From: Stanieria cyanosphaera PCC 7437
Lineage (GTDB): Bacteria > Cyanobacteriota > Cyanobacteriia > Cyanobacteriales > Xenococcaceae
Direction: 5' to 3'
NCBI RefSeq assembly: GCF_000317575.1
Contig: NC_019748.1
Span: 2,872,501-2,936,500, forward strand
DNA: 64,000 nucleotides
Every line of letters starts with the position of its first letter. The first letter of the stretch is position 1. The position numbers were made by a program, and so were the translations under genes. This document shows positions 8,497 to 18,211 of the stretch, one piece after another. The notes beneath the pieces are model-generated. The model was not told the DNA's origin. It searched no databases and saw nothing but the letters and a program-made list of their open reading frames with translations.

Positions 8497-8648
8497 TTCC
8501 TCTGCTGGTTTCTTCTATTTAGGAGGAATCAATTAAGCTTAATTGTAATCTTAGATAATCCTGTTTGATTAAGTGCAGTTTTCAATTATTTCTTTACATC
8601 TATAGCCAAAAAATACTGTAAAAAACAAAAGTCTAAATATATTTTTTA

Positions 8649-8698
8649 ATAAAAAAAAGCTGAAAAGTATCTCTTTGTAAGAGTTTATTCTCAGCTTT
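8649..8698 (-). terminator. Intrinsic terminator of ilvD
   Basis: On the minus strand AAAGCTGA pairs with TCAGCTTT, enclosing a second small hairpin CTCTT-aca-AAGAG, and the outer stem runs into a tract of eight or more T. It lies 21 bp after the ilvD stop. Confidence 0.7.
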
Positions 8699-8718
8699 GA
8701 TGAAGAGTTAGAGTTTGC

Positions 8719-10404
8719 TTATAAGATATTATGGTCAGTCACTGCACCTAAACTACTAGAAGAAACTAATTTTGCATATTTTGCTAGCACACCTCTGGTA
8801 TAGCGGGGTTGAGGAGGCTGCCAAGCTGCTCTACGTTTGAGTAATTCTTCCTCAGCAACATTAAGTTGTAGAAGTTTGTGATGAGCATCAATAGTAATAC
8901 TATCTCCCTCTTGAACTAGGGCAATCGTACCACCCACGGCTGCTTCAGGAGCAACGTGACCAACTACCATACCATAAGTACCACCAGAAAAACGTCCATC
9001 GGTAATTAAACCAACACAATCACCCAAACCAGCACCAATAATTGCTGAAGTCGGGGCAAGCATTTCTCGCATACCAGGACCGCCTCTAGGGCCTTCGTAG
9101 CGGACAACAATGATATCTCCTGGGTTAATTTTGCCAGCCAAAATGGCATCTAAACATTCTTCTTCCGATTCAAAAACTCTGGCAGGCCCTGTAATTTGAG
9201 GATTTTTAACACCACTAATTTTTGCTACAGACCCTTCTGTCGCTAGATTTCCTTTTAATACAGCTAAATGCCCTTCTTTATATACGGGATTTTCCCAAGG
9301 ACGAATTACATCTTGATTAGCTGGAGGTGTATCGGTTACATCTGCTAAAACTTCGGCAACAGTTTGTCCTGTAATTGTTAGTGCATCCCCGTGTAATAAA
9401 CCATGAACTAATAACATCTTCATGACTTGAGGAATACCACCAGCATTATGTAAATCGACAGTGACATATTTACCAGAAGGTTTGAGGTCGCAAATTACAG
9501 GTACACGCTTGCGAATTGTTTCAAAATCATCCAAGGTTAGAGGAACACCAATTGTATTTGCGATCGCTAGTAAATGTAATACGGCATTAGTCGAACCACC
9601 TACCGCCATAATTACTGAAATAGCATTTTCAAAGGCTTGACGGGTTAAAATTTGGCTGGGAAGAATTTGCTTACGAATGGCTTCTACTAAAACAAAAGCT
9701 GATTTTTCGGTACTATCTGCTTTTTCTGCATCTTCGGCTGCCATAGTTGAAGAATAGGGTAAACTCATCCCCATTGCTTCAAAAGCGGAAGACATGGTGT
9801 TAGCTGTAAACATCCCACCACAAGAACCAGCCCCAGGACAAGCATTTCGTTCAATTGCTAGAAGTTCTTCTCGATCAATCTTACCTGCACTATATTGCCC
9901 TACCGCTTCAAAAGCACTGACAACAGTTAAATCTTGTCCGTTGTATTTACCTGGTTTAATCGTACCGCCATAAACAAAGATACCAGGAATATTCATTCTT
10001 GCGATCGCAATCATTGCCCCAGGCATATTTTTATCGCAACCACCAATTGCTAAAACTCCATCCATGCTTTGTCCATTGCAAGCGGTTTCAATCGAGTCGG
10101 CAATTACATCACGAGATACCAAGGAATATTTCATTCCTTCTGTTCCCATCGAAATTCCGTCACTAATGGTGATAGTCCCAAACATCTGAGCCATTGCACC
10201 AGCTTGAAACAAAGCTTGTTCTGCTCGCTGTGCTAAGGAATTAATCCCCATATTACAAGGGGTAATAGTACTATAGCCGTTGGCAAGTCCGACAATAGGT
10301 TTAGTAAAGTCATCATCTCCAAAACCCACAGCCCGTAACATGGCTCGGTTTGGCGATCGCTGTTCACCTTTCGTAACGACTTGGCTTCTACGATTATCTG
10401 GCAT
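8719..10404 (-). CDS. ilvD: Dihydroxy-acid dehydratase
   Basis: IlvD converts 2,3-dihydroxy-isovalerate (or methylvalerate) to the 2-keto acid in valine, isoleucine and leucine synthesis, using an Fe-S cluster and Mg. The protein shows the expected cysteine sites: [18 protein letters not shown] and [15 protein letters not shown], plus the C-terminal [20 protein letters not shown] set the start at 10404 ([10 protein letters not shown], 561 residues): it gives the usual family length and has AAGGAG ten bases upstream, whereas an upstream start at 10446 adds 14 residues with no such site. Followed by a good terminator; single-gene transcript likely. leuB of the same pathway is at 38.5 kb, unlinked. 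Confidence 0.95.
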   Translation of the reverse strand: MPDNRRSQVVTKGEQRSPNRAMLRAVGFGDDDFTKPIVGLANGYSTITPCNMGINSLAQRAEQALFQAGAMAQMFGTITISDGISMGTEGMKYSLVSRDVIADSIETACNGQSMDGVLAIGGCDKNMPGAMIAIARMNIPGIFVYGGTIKPGKYNGQDLTVVSAFEAVGQYSAGKIDREELLAIERNACPGAGSCGGMFTANTMSSAFEAMGMSLPYSSTMAAEDAEKADSTEKSAFVLVEAIRKQILPSQILTRQAFENAISVIMAVGGSTNAVLHLLAIANTIGVPLTLDDFETIRKRVPVICDLKPSGKYVTVDLHNAGGIPQVMKMLLVHGLLHGDALTITGQTVAEVLADVTDTPPANQDVIRPWENPVYKEGHLAVLKGNLATEGSVAKISGVKNPQITGPARVFESEEECLDAILAGKINPGDIIVVRYEGPRGGPGMREMLAPTSAIIGAGLGDCVGLITDGRFSGGTYGMVVGHVAPEAAVGGTIALVQEGDSITIDAHHKLLQLNVAEEELLKRRAAWQPPQPRYTRGVLAKYAKLVSSSSLGAVTDHNIL

Positions 10405-10980
10405 CGCTCTCTTGCTCCTTGTGATGAGATAGTCTGTTGAGGGCAAATCTTATCCTACCTAGATGTTGAACTAATTTACCACTATCTTTTAAATCTGCTG
10501 CTAAACATTGAATCAGTAAGATAACTTTAGATAATAGTTCATAGTTGATCAACCAGCAACATAAAACTATGAGGTTGAACTTTAACTCATTTAATAAAAA
10601 ACAGTGGTTTCAAAAATCAAATTTTTTTCTTTGAGTTTTTACTTTTGAAATCAAGATTAAGTTAAGGCTTTATTTGTAAATTAAATATTAATTTTATAGC
10701 TGTCTTTTTAATAACTTCAAATTTAATTTGAGCAAATCTTAATTATTTGCTTATTAAGTCACCTTTACATAAAGATTCAATAAAGAAAAATATATTTGTA
10801 GCCAAATAATTTTTATCTTAACTCCTGATTAGATAACTATATTTTGTTTTTTAAAAAATTTAGCGAAAATGTAAACTTATTTTTTTGAAAAGATATTATA
10901 TAATTTTTTGATATTAGTTAAAAATTTGCTGCATAATTGATTAATAATTTATCTATTTAGATTATATTAAATTAATTCAA
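10405..10980. other. AT-rich intergenic region, 576 bp
   Basis: Divergent spacer between ilvD and the exported protein at 10981. Very AT-rich with many poly-A/T tracts. I see no open frame of note, no RNA gene and no clear repeat; both promoters must lie here. Confidence 0.5.
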
Positions 10981-11895
10981 ATGCTAATTAAATACATTAA
11001 ACTTATGCCAAGTATCAAAATATCAAGCAAAACTTGCCTATTAACGATTATTTCCCTTGGTAGTACCTTTGTGGGTACTTTATCAGTCCAAGCTGCTACC
11101 TTCTCTTCGGCACAAAATAGTTTATTTTTAAATAACTTTAATATTTCCCCATTTAATCCTACAGCCCAAAGCGAGCGCAATGCTGTGGCTATTTCTGGTG
11201 ATGCTACCGCGATAGTCAATAGTAACGCCGATGGAATTCAAAATTTTGTCATTGATAATCAAAATATTAATAGCCCTGTTGCTTTTTTAAATACTAACTT
11301 TCAAACTAATGCTACTGGAGAAGGTCTAAAATATTTTGGTCAAGCAACAACTTTTTCAGAAGCGACTGGAAACTTTTTCATTGCTGCTAATCAAGTTTTG
11401 AGTTTTGATTTTCAACTATCTTTAAATATTAATAATGCAGTTGATAGTTGGTTAGATGGTAGTGTTGCTACTTTTAGTGGTATATCTTTTTCTTTGTTTG
11501 ATAGTGCTAATGAAGGATTTTTAGGGGGAGTAAGAGTCTTAGGAAATTTAACTACCAATTTAGCCCAAGACTTTAATAATGATTTTCTTGACCCGAGAGC
11601 AACTTCTAATATTAGTATTACCAACTTTTTTATCGATAATTCTTTTGGAAATAATCAAGAATTTGGTCAAATCATTGTAGCTGGTAGATATCAAAATTTC
11701 TTTGCTAATCCAACTCAAGTTAAGTTAGTTGCTACTACAAGTAATCAATCTTGTATTCAAGCTCCAAAAACTATTAATCCTTGTCAAAAAGTTCCCGAAT
11801 CAGATAATACGGTGGCTTTAATTGTTGGTTTTTTGGGATTAGGTTTTTCTTCCCAATTAATGAAAAAAAATAGGATTTGTAGAAGCTTAATTTAA
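10981..11895 (+). CDS. Exported protein with PEP-CTERM-like anchor
   Basis: A 304-residue secreted protein. The signal peptide is hydrophobic LLTIISLGSTFVGTL with a cut after SVQA; the true start may be the second ATG at 11005 (MPSIKISSK), which gives a more normal leader. The mature part is rich in Asn, Phe and Ser and beta-like, without Cys until a pair near the end. The C-terminus reads VPESDNTVALIVGFLGLGF then a basic tail KKNR: this matches the PEP-CTERM plan of a V-P-E motif, hydrophobic helix and positive end, the signal for exosortase processing, though the motif is slightly off consensus. Likely a surface or matrix protein. No exosortase gene is in the window. Confidence 0.65.
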   Translation: MLIKYIKLMPSIKISSKTCLLTIISLGSTFVGTLSVQAATFSSAQNSLFLNNFNISPFNPTAQSERNAVAISGDATAIVNSNADGIQNFVIDNQNINSPVAFLNTNFQTNATGEGLKYFGQATTFSEATGNFFIAANQVLSFDFQLSLNINNAVDSWLDGSVATFSGISFSLFDSANEGFLGGVRVLGNLTTNLAQDFNNDFLDPRATSNISITNFFIDNSFGNNQEFGQIIVAGRYQNFFANPTQVKLVATTSNQSCIQAPKTINPCQKVPESDNTVALIVGFLGLGFSSQLMKKNRICRSLI

Positions 11896-12447
11896 AATTA
11901 GAAATTACTGTGTTTGAGAATTAATTAACCAGGTTAAAGTCGCTTAATATAAGCGATAAAGAAACTCAAAAACATTCTAATCTTACTGTTGAATTTGATT
12001 TAAGGGAAAGAGCTTGCGTTTAAATTAACCTTTTTATTTAGTTTATTTTAAATAAGCTATATTTACCGACTGAATTATATATTAAGAAAGTTAAATTACT
12101 CCGTAATTTTTCACAAAATATATTTAGAAATGATCAAAATCTCAATATTAACATATTTATTTTGATAAAACCGAAAAAACACCTTTACAGAGATGTTTTA
12201 AATACATTATATTGTCGAGCAGTAGGTATAGACATTGAGCGACTAAAAATTTTGCTATCAACAAATAACAAATAACATATATTGTTTTTTTATCTTTTTT
12301 TAATTAAATAATAACCATAAAATAGTACAAAAATACGATCAATTAAAAGTTTATTAAAAAATAATCAAATTTAGCTAAAAATTTTATTTTATACGGTAAT
12401 ATTTGGGTCAAAATAACTAATCTTTATTAACTAAAATATACAGACAT
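11896..12447. other. AT-rich intergenic region, 552 bp
   Basis: Spacer between two plus-strand genes. No coding frame, RNA gene or convincing hairpin seen. Composition is similar to the 10405-10980 gap; the aqpZ promoter is expected near its end. Confidence 0.45.
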
Positions 12448-13233
12448 ATGAAAAAATATGTTGCAGAATTTATCGGAACTTTTTGGTTAGTTCTTGGTGG
12501 TTGTGGCAGTGCGGTACTTGCTGCTGTATTTACTTCTGATGCTAATATTATCGGACAAGAGGTTTATTATCCCCTAGGTATTAGTTTTGTTGGCGTTTCT
12601 TTAGCCTTTGGATTGACTGTACTAACGATGGCTTATGCAATTGGTCATATTTCTGGTTGTCACCTTAATCCGGCTGTTTCCTTTGGCTTATGGGCAGGTA
12701 AACGATTTTCTGGTAGAGAATTACTTCCTTACATTGTGGCTCAAGTGCTTGGAGCTATTCTAGGAGGAGCTATTATTTGGTTGATTGCTAGTGGCAATCC
12801 TGAGTTTAGTTTAGAAGGCTCTAATCCTATGGCGACTAATGGTTACGGAGCGCACTCTCCTGGAGGTTATTCGTTATTAAGCTGTCTGATTACAGAAGTG
12901 GTCATGACATTTATGTTTTTAATGATTATCTTAGGTTCAACAGACCGTCGTGCGCCTGCTGGTTTTGCACCTGTGGCGATTGGTTTAGGATTAACTTTGA
13001 TTCACTTAATTAGTATTCCTGTAACCAACACCTCAGTCAATCCTGCTCGTAGTACGGGAGTTGCTTTATTTGCTGGCACAGAGTTAATTGCTCAATTGTG
13101 GTTGTTTTGGTTTGCACCTATTCTCGGCGCACTTTTAGCAGGATGGTGTTATCATGCTGTTTTTGCTGAAGCAAGAGCCGAACAAGATGCAGCAGATGCG
13201 ATGAGCGATCGCGAATTTGAACAGATCTCTTAG
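12448..13233 (+). CDS. aqpZ: Aquaporin Z
   Basis: Inner-membrane water channel, 261 residues, six membrane helices and two half-helices. The N-terminus [19 protein letters not shown] is the AqpZ signature; the two pore motifs are present as HLNPAVSFG and SVNPARSTG, the second followed by the filter arginine, and the filter histidine is in LIHLISIP. These residues mark a water-selective channel, not a glycerol facilitator. The protein is about 30 residues longer than E. coli AqpZ, through a loop near residues 30-40 and an acidic C-terminal tail ([19 protein letters not shown]). Followed by a HIP1-based terminator. Confidence 0.95.
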   Translation: MKKYVAEFIGTFWLVLGGCGSAVLAAVFTSDANIIGQEVYYPLGISFVGVSLAFGLTVLTMAYAIGHISGCHLNPAVSFGLWAGKRFSGRELLPYIVAQVLGAILGGAIIWLIASGNPEFSLEGSNPMATNGYGAHSPGGYSLLSCLITEVVMTFMFLMIILGSTDRRAPAGFAPVAIGLGLTLIHLISIPVTNTSVNPARSTGVALFAGTELIAQLWLFWFAPILGALLAGWCYHAVFAEARAEQDAADAMSDREFEQIS

Positions 13234-13267
13234 TTTTTTTGAAACAAGATAAAAAGATTCATAGTTT

Positions 13268-13304
13268 AAAGCGATCGCCTGATTAGTTAGAGCGATCGCT
13301 TTTT
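13268..13304 (+). terminator. Terminator built from two HIP1 octamers
   Basis: AAAGCGATCGC at 13268-13278 pairs with GCGATCGCTTT at 13292-13302 across a 13-base loop, and the stem is followed by TTTTT. Both arms contain a complete HIP1 site, 35 bp after the aqpZ stop. Shape is that of an intrinsic terminator, though each HIP1 arm is also self-complementary. Confidence 0.65.
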
Positions 13305-13465
13305 GGATGATAGTAGTAACGATCAGTCTAAAATGTTCGTAATATATTGCGAGAAATTCATAATTTTTAATTATTAATCGTCTTTACTGTCGTTTTAGCC
13401 AAGATGGTTTATGTTTATGGTAATTCTTTCCTGACTGGTCAGCCTAAAGCTTGGTTCAAGTATCA

Positions 13466-14845
13466 ATGCATAAACTCTCTTCTCGGCACAAAAAAACTAC
13501 TCCTAGAGTCAACCAATGGTTTAAATGGCTATCACCAGGATTATTTATCAAACGTTGGCTGTTGATTAGTGCTAGTGGTTTAGCGATCGCGGTTTTAGGT
13601 GTAGCAATCTGGGTTAAACTCACTCCAATTTATCGTTTGTTAGAGTTTGTTTCGGGCTTATTAGAGAATATCACAACCATTTTACCTAACTACATCTCTG
13701 GACCTCTAGCCATAGGAGCAGGATTATTTTTAGTTTTTTGGGGACAATCTCGTACTGTTGGTTCAATTAGCGAAGTTTTTAAAGTAGATCAAGAAGAAGT
13801 ATTAGTCGATATGCTTCTTAATCGTCGTCGTTTAAATCGAGGACCTAAAATAGTAACAATTGGCGGTGGAACGGGTCTTTCTACTTTGTTGAGAGGCTTA
13901 AAACAGTATAGTAGTAATATTACCGCGATCGTAACTGTAGCTGATGATGGTGGTTCTTCAGGTAGACTAAGACGAGAAATTGGGGTGTTACCCCCTGGTG
14001 ATTTACGCAATTGTTTAGCAGCTTTAGCCGATGAAGAAAAACTTCTCACCGAATTGTTTCAATATCGTTTTCGGGCTGGAGATGGTTTAATTGGTCATAG
14101 TTTTGGCAATCTATTTCTGACTGCGATGAGCGAAATTACAGGAGATTTAGAGCAAGCAGTGGCAGCTAGTTCTCAAGTTTTAGCTATCAGAGGTAAAGTA
14201 TTGCCCGCTACTTTAAGTGATGTGCGGTTATGGGCAGAATTTGAAGACGGTAGAATTATCGAAGGAGAATCTAATATTCCTCAAGCTGGCGGAAAAATAG
14301 TTAATCTTGGCTGTATTCCTGCCAATCCCCCTGCTTTACCCGCAGCAATTAAAGCAATTCGCGAAGCTGACTATATTATTATTGGTCCTGGTAGTCTTTA
14401 TACTAGTATTATTCCTAATTTATTAGTTCCTGAAATCAGTCAAGCGATCGCAGAAGCTAATGTACCTCGGATTTATGTTTGTAATATTATGACTCAGCCA
14501 GGAGAAACCGAAGGTTATACTGTTGCCGATCATATTCGTGCCATTGATCGCATTTCAAATCAAAAATTATTTGATGCGGTTTTAGTACATAAAAAACCCC
14601 CCTCTCCTCAATCATTGCAAAAATATGCCCTAGAAAATTCTCATCCTGTATTTGTAGATCGAGAAGATGTTGGTAATTTAGGTCGTCGGATTGTCTTAGC
14701 CAATGTTATGGATGAAGATGAAGAAACTGGCTATGTCCGTCATAATTCCAATCGTTTAGCTAAAGTCTTACTACGTTGGTATACTGGCAAATGGCAACCA
14801 AAAATATCAATTGCCGGAAAAATTGTGAAAAAATTTGAGAGGTAA
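13466..14845 (+). CDS. yvcK: YvcK/GlmR-type gluconeogenesis factor with membrane segments
   Basis: Member of the CofD-like YvcK family, which binds UDP-sugars or NAD-like ligands and adjusts carbon flow toward cell-wall precursors in Bacillus. The core from about residue 130 has the Rossmann start [20 protein letters not shown], then [28 protein letters not shown] and the later [20 protein letters not shown]. In front are two hydrophobic helices (about residues 25-50 and 70-90), the cyanobacterial/actinobacterial long form, so it is probably membrane-tethered. I use the ATG at 13466 (459 residues); a TTG at 13451 is in frame and would add five residues. No close operon partner. Confidence 0.85.
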   Translation: MHKLSSRHKKTTPRVNQWFKWLSPGLFIKRWLLISASGLAIAVLGVAIWVKLTPIYRLLEFVSGLLENITTILPNYISGPLAIGAGLFLVFWGQSRTVGSISEVFKVDQEEVLVDMLLNRRRLNRGPKIVTIGGGTGLSTLLRGLKQYSSNITAIVTVADDGGSSGRLRREIGVLPPGDLRNCLAALADEEKLLTELFQYRFRAGDGLIGHSFGNLFLTAMSEITGDLEQAVAASSQVLAIRGKVLPATLSDVRLWAEFEDGRIIEGESNIPQAGGKIVNLGCIPANPPALPAAIKAIREADYIIIGPGSLYTSIIPNLLVPEISQAIAEANVPRIYVCNIMTQPGETEGYTVADHIRAIDRISNQKLFDAVLVHKKPPSPQSLQKYALENSHPVFVDREDVGNLGRRIVLANVMDEDEETGYVRHNSNRLAKVLLRWYTGKWQPKISIAGKIVKKFER

Positions 14846-15210
14846 AGGGATAAACAAAATAAAGACGAAAGTTTAGTTATAACTATAAGACTGTCGAATT
14901 TATTTAGAATAATTAGTAGGTTTTGGTTATCCTGGTTCTTAAATACAACTCAAACCTGATTTATTTTGCTATCCCAACTACAATTACTTGGCTTAGTTTT
15001 AATAATATCAATTGAATATTAAGTTAATGTAATTTTAAAGCAGTACAATATAAAATTTAGATGAACTTTTAAGGATTGTTGAAACAATCTATTAGCTCAA
15101 TTGACTATAGCGGTTCTCAGATTAATGAAATACAGTTCATTTCCCTGGTTGAGCGTTCATAGTTGATAGTTGATATATATTTATAAATAAAATTTTAGAT
15201 AAAATTGTTA
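14846..15210. other. Intergenic region, 365 bp
   Basis: Spacer between yvcK and tsaE, both on the plus strand. I see no gene, RNA or strong hairpin. It contains short direct repeats of agttgata near 15160-15175. Confidence 0.4.
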
Positions 15211-15684
15211 ATGATCATCAATCTGCCTAACTTTCATAAAACTCAAGATTTAGGGATTTTGTTAGGTCAATTTTTACCAGCAGGAACAACGATTTTATTG
15301 CAAGGAGAAATTGGTGCTGGAAAAACTACTCTCATTCAAGGAATTGGCAAAGGCTTAAAGATAGAAACTTCTATTGTCAGTCCTACTTTTACTTTAGTCA
15401 ATGAATATCACGAAGGTCGTTTACCGCTATATCATTTAGACTTATATCGTTTACAACCGACTGAAGTTGCTGCTATTTATCCAGAGACTTATTGGGAAGG
15501 CATTGAAGTTCCCCTAGGAATTACTGCCATTGAATGGGCGCAACATTTACCCTATCAACCAGCTAGTTATTTAGAGATTAACCTGAGCTATACCGCTAAC
15601 CAAACTCGTCAAGCTGAAATTTTTGCTAGAGGAGAAGTACAATTAGCTCTCAATTTTCTAGAACAATTGCAAACTGAGGCTTAA
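15211..15684 (+). CDS. tsaE: tRNA threonylcarbamoyladenosine biosynthesis ATPase TsaE
   Basis: TsaE is the ATPase that cycles the TsaBD complex which adds the t6A modification to position 37 of ANN-decoding tRNAs. The 157-residue protein has the P-loop GEIGAGKTTLIQGIGKGL, the family block SPTFTLVNEYHEGRLPLYHL and DLYRL, and the late TAIEWAQHLP, at normal length. I chose ATG 15211 (MIINLPNFHKTQ) over an in-frame TTG two codons earlier. Monocistronic here; tsaB and tsaD are not in the window. It converges with petG. Confidence 0.93.
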   Translation: MIINLPNFHKTQDLGILLGQFLPAGTTILLQGEIGAGKTTLIQGIGKGLKIETSIVSPTFTLVNEYHEGRLPLYHLDLYRLQPTEVAAIYPETYWEGIEVPLGITAIEWAQHLPYQPASYLEINLSYTANQTRQAEIFARGEVQLALNFLEQLQTEA

Positions 15685-15703
15685 TCCAGTAAGTTTGAAT
15701 AAT

Positions 15704-15741
15704 AAAAAAAAATAATGGCGTGAGCGAAATGCCCACACTAT
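15704..15741 (-). terminator. Intrinsic terminator of petG
   Basis: On the minus strand an imperfect stem (AATAGTGTGGGC against GCTCACGCCATT with wobble pairs, loop about five bases) is followed by nine T. It is 36 bp beyond the petG stop. Confidence 0.55.
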
Positions 15742-15776
15742 TATCTTATATAAGAAACAATCTCTTCTTTTGAGAA

Positions 15777-15893
15777 TTAATCGATTCCTAGTTGATTGCC
15801 TCTTTTGTACTGCATATATGCAGCAAAAAATAAGCCGGCTAAAGTAATGGTAATCAGACCTAAAACAATCCCTAGTAGTAACGGTTCAATCAC
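15777..15893 (-). CDS. petG: Cytochrome b6f complex subunit PetG
   Basis: A 38-residue single-span membrane protein that I translated by hand because it is very short: [20 protein letters not shown] followed by [18 protein letters not shown]. This is the PetG signature ([11 protein letters not shown], then AAY.QY+RG.QLG) at exactly the family length. PetG is an essential small subunit at the rim of the thylakoid b6f complex in photosynthetic and respiratory electron transport. The start is GTG at 15891-15893 with AAGGAG eight bases upstream; no ATG is available. It is divergent from the CytM-like gene, sharing a 190-bp promoter region, and has its own terminator. Confidence 0.95.
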   Translation of the reverse strand: MIEPLLLGIVLGLITITLAGLFFAAYMQYKRGNQLGID

Positions 15894-16084
15894 AGCAATC
15901 TCTCCTTGAGATAAAAAATTATGTGTCTGAATATATCCTACTTGACTAGTAGCTTTAGTTCTAGCCTCAACTGAGAGAAGATTTTGCTCAAGATTTTTTA
16001 CGATTTGTCTAGTCTGGCTGTCAAATCTTAAGCTATTTTATGAATTGAAACAAAATTATAAGTAAATACATTTATCAAAAATCA

Positions 16085-16459
16085 GTGGATAACCAGTTAC
16101 TTCAACCACAAATTTTAATTAAGCGAATCATGATTCCCACTATGCTCGTAGTCTTAATCGGATTAATTACCATTCTGGGTCTATATTGGCATCGAATTTC
16201 TGATCCTTACATCATTGAAGTTTTAGCTCTTCAAGGCGATGTAGCACAGGGATATGCTATTTTTCAAATTAATTGTGCTGGCTGTCATGGCATTGAAGGT
16301 GATGGTATTGTTGGCCCTAGTTTAAAAAATGTTCCTAAGCGAAAATCTAAAATAGATTTAATTGAGCAGGTAATTAGTGGAAAAACTCCACCTATGCCCA
16401 AATTTCAACCCAGTACACAAGAAATGGCAGATTTATTAACCTATTTAGAACAGTTATAA
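16085..16459 (+). CDS. cytM: Membrane-anchored c-type cytochrome, CytM-like
   Basis: A 124-residue class I cytochrome c. An uncleaved hydrophobic helix (about residues 16-35, IPTMLVVLIGLITILGLYW) anchors a lumen or periplasm domain with the haem motif CAGCH at about 64-68, the ligand region around GDGIVGPSL and the Met ligand in PPMPKF. Membrane anchor, short size and sequence fit cyanobacterial cytochrome M, thought to adjust electron flow under mixotrophy and stress; c6 would have a cleaved leader. The GTG at 16085 is taken as start; ATG 16130 is an alternative that keeps the anchor. Adjacent and divergent to petG. Confidence 0.8.
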   Translation: MDNQLLQPQILIKRIMIPTMLVVLIGLITILGLYWHRISDPYIIEVLALQGDVAQGYAIFQINCAGCHGIEGDGIVGPSLKNVPKRKSKIDLIEQVISGKTPPMPKFQPSTQEMADLLTYLEQL

Positions 16460-16472
16460 ACCAAAATTTCGT

Positions 16473-16724
16473 TTAAAATCGCTCTACACTGCCTAAAAAG
16501 ACTGGTTCAACCCGAATAGCAACTATACTGCTTGGGCGTACAACCATATATTCTCCTTGAATATTTTTGATCGGAACATTAATAAAATCCTGTGAATCAG
16601 ATTTGGGGACAAGTTCGGTACTGTACCATTTTTGAAATTCTTGTACAGTACTAAAGCGAACTTCTTCTTTGTGTCCGTTATTGAGCAAAATATAAATAGA
16701 ATATTCGTCTGGTTTTCTGGGCAT
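16473..16724 (-). CDS. Conserved small cyanobacterial protein, function unknown
   Basis: An 83-residue soluble protein, MPRKPDEYSIYILLNNGHKE onward, ending PVFLGSVERF. Alternating hydrophobic strands (YSIYILL, EEVRFS, YMVVRPSSIVAIRVEPV) with one helix (VQEFQKWYSTEL) suggest a small alpha-beta fold. There is no signal peptide, no cysteine and no recognisable motif. Codon use and composition look like the neighbours, and the frame is clean from ATG, so I believe it is a real gene. It converges with the cytM gene, 13 bp apart. Confidence 0.6.
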   Translation of the reverse strand: MPRKPDEYSIYILLNNGHKEEVRFSTVQEFQKWYSTELVPKSDSQDFINVPIKNIQGEYMVVRPSSIVAIRVEPVFLGSVERF

Positions 16725-16775
16725 AAAATTGATGATCAGGTTAAATTAGGCAAACTGAACCTACAGTTCACGGTT

Positions 16776-16804
16776 TTGAGGTAGGCTCGAACCTGTGTCC
16801 TCAA
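16776..16804. other. Hairpin with TTGAGG/CCTCAA arms
   Basis: TTGAGG at 16776-16781 pairs with CCTCAA at 16799-16804 and encloses a smaller AGG-ctcgaa-CCT hairpin; TTTTAT follows on the plus strand. It could be a transcript end for the gene at 16883 or a leftover of a tRNA-like T-arm (GGTTCGAGCC on the minus strand). Neither reading is secure. Confidence 0.35.
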
Positions 16805-16882
16805 TTTTATAATTCCCAGAACTTCTGACAGACTATCAAAAATTAATTGAGAAATTTAAAAGCAAATTGTGCTTTCCAAACT

Positions 16883-17926
16883 TTATTTCCAGCCAGCACG
16901 ATCCATAATTTGAACTGCTAAAGCGTTATTTTGACCGTACACTGCTACGTTAGTAGTATCTGCTTTAAAATCTCCAAAACCAGCCACGATTGGATCAATA
17001 GTAGTTCCTTCTACCACAGGATATTCATTGTTGCCCTGGGCAAAAAACTCTTGCGCACTAGGACTGACTAGATATTCTAAAAATTTGACTCCATTATCTT
17101 TATTCGGTGCATATCTAGTTAAACCGCCACCGCTTATATTAACATGAGTTCCGCGATCGCTTTGATTGGGGAAAAATACACCTACTTTTTCAAAAATAGC
17201 TTGGGATTTACGGCTATTATCCTTACCTAATCGAGCAAGATAATAGGTATTAGCTACAGCAATATCGCCTAAACCTGCTGCTATTGCTTCGATTTGGTCT
17301 GTATCTCCTCCTTGGGGTGGTCGAGCCAGATTAGCTACTATTCCTCTACACCATTCTTCGGTTTGTTGTTCGCCGTGAGCATCTATTAAAGATGCAACTA
17401 AGGATTGATTATAAATATTGCTAGAAGAACGAATTAAAAGTTTTCCTTGCCATTTAGGATCGGCTAAATCTTCGTAAGTAGATAATTGAGTAGGATCGAC
17501 TCTATCTTTGTTATACATGATCACCCGCGCTCGCTTGGAAAAACCAAACCAAAGATTATTGGGATGACGTAAGCTAGCAGGAATATTATTAGTTAAAGTT
17601 TGAGAGGTTACGGGCGCAAAAAGACCCGCTTGTTCTGCTCGCCAGAGACGACCAGCATCAACTGTAATGAGGATATCTGCTGGACTGTTTTGTCCTTCAC
17701 TGGTAATTCTTTCAATTAATTCGTCGTCTTTGCCTTCAATAAGATTGACTTTTATTCCTGTTTGCTGAGTAAAACCTTCGTATAATTGAGCGTCTGTGTT
17801 GTAGTGACGAGAAGAGTAGATATTGACTGAGTTGGTTTGAGTTATGCCTGATTTAACTCTAATTACTTGACTAAAACCGACCGCTGCACCCGCCCCTAGA
17901 AACATTCGTCGTGAAAATTTGTTCAT
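16883..17926 (-). CDS. futA: Iron(III)-binding ABC transporter protein, FutA/IdiA type
   Basis: A 347-residue extracytoplasmic binding protein of the FutA/FbpA family, which captures ferric iron for a FutB/FutC permease. The leader MNKFSRRMFLGAGAAVGFSQ has the twin-arginine motif SRRMFLG, as in FutA2/IdiA proteins exported folded. The mature part starts NIYSSRHYNTDAQLYEGF, with the His/Tyr ligand cluster, and contains GDIAVANTYYLARLG, the paired tyrosines that bind iron, then the conserved end EYPVVEG. In cyanobacteria such proteins can also shield photosystem II under iron limitation. No transporter subunits are adjacent, as is common. A Fur box was not identified. Confidence 0.88.
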   Translation of the reverse strand: MNKFSRRMFLGAGAAVGFSQVIRVKSGITQTNSVNIYSSRHYNTDAQLYEGFTQQTGIKVNLIEGKDDELIERITSEGQNSPADILITVDAGRLWRAEQAGLFAPVTSQTLTNNIPASLRHPNNLWFGFSKRARVIMYNKDRVDPTQLSTYEDLADPKWQGKLLIRSSSNIYNQSLVASLIDAHGEQQTEEWCRGIVANLARPPQGGDTDQIEAIAAGLGDIAVANTYYLARLGKDNSRKSQAIFEKVGVFFPNQSDRGTHVNISGGGLTRYAPNKDNGVKFLEYLVSPSAQEFFAQGNNEYPVVEGTTIDPIVAGFGDFKADTTNVAVYGQNNALAVQIMDRAGWK

Positions 17927-18211
17927 CTATTTAACTCTGTCTAAACTGAATCAGATTTGGTTATTTATCATACAATTTATGCAAGTAATTCTCAATAGAT
18001 ATAAATTGAGCTAATTAGGGTTAATTAAAAAGAAAAACAAGTTTATTCAAGTAAGTAATAATCAAAAAGCATTTTTTAGCTTTAAATGAATATTTATTAA
18101 GAACTAAGCTGCAATTTGTCCTTTTATGTTTTTGATTTCAGCAAAATCCTTAGCAATAAATACCTAATAATTTGCTTACTAAATTTACTTGATTATTAGA
18201 ATTATTTGCAA

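Noticed and set aside
13451-13465. TTG start for the YvcK-like gene
   Set aside because: An ATG five codons later has no worse upstream sequence; kept only as an alternative.
16741-16810. tRNA or tRNA 3' end (GGTTCGAGCC motif on the minus strand)
   Set aside because: The T-arm-like loop has no matching acceptor stem, D-arm or anticodon arm around it.
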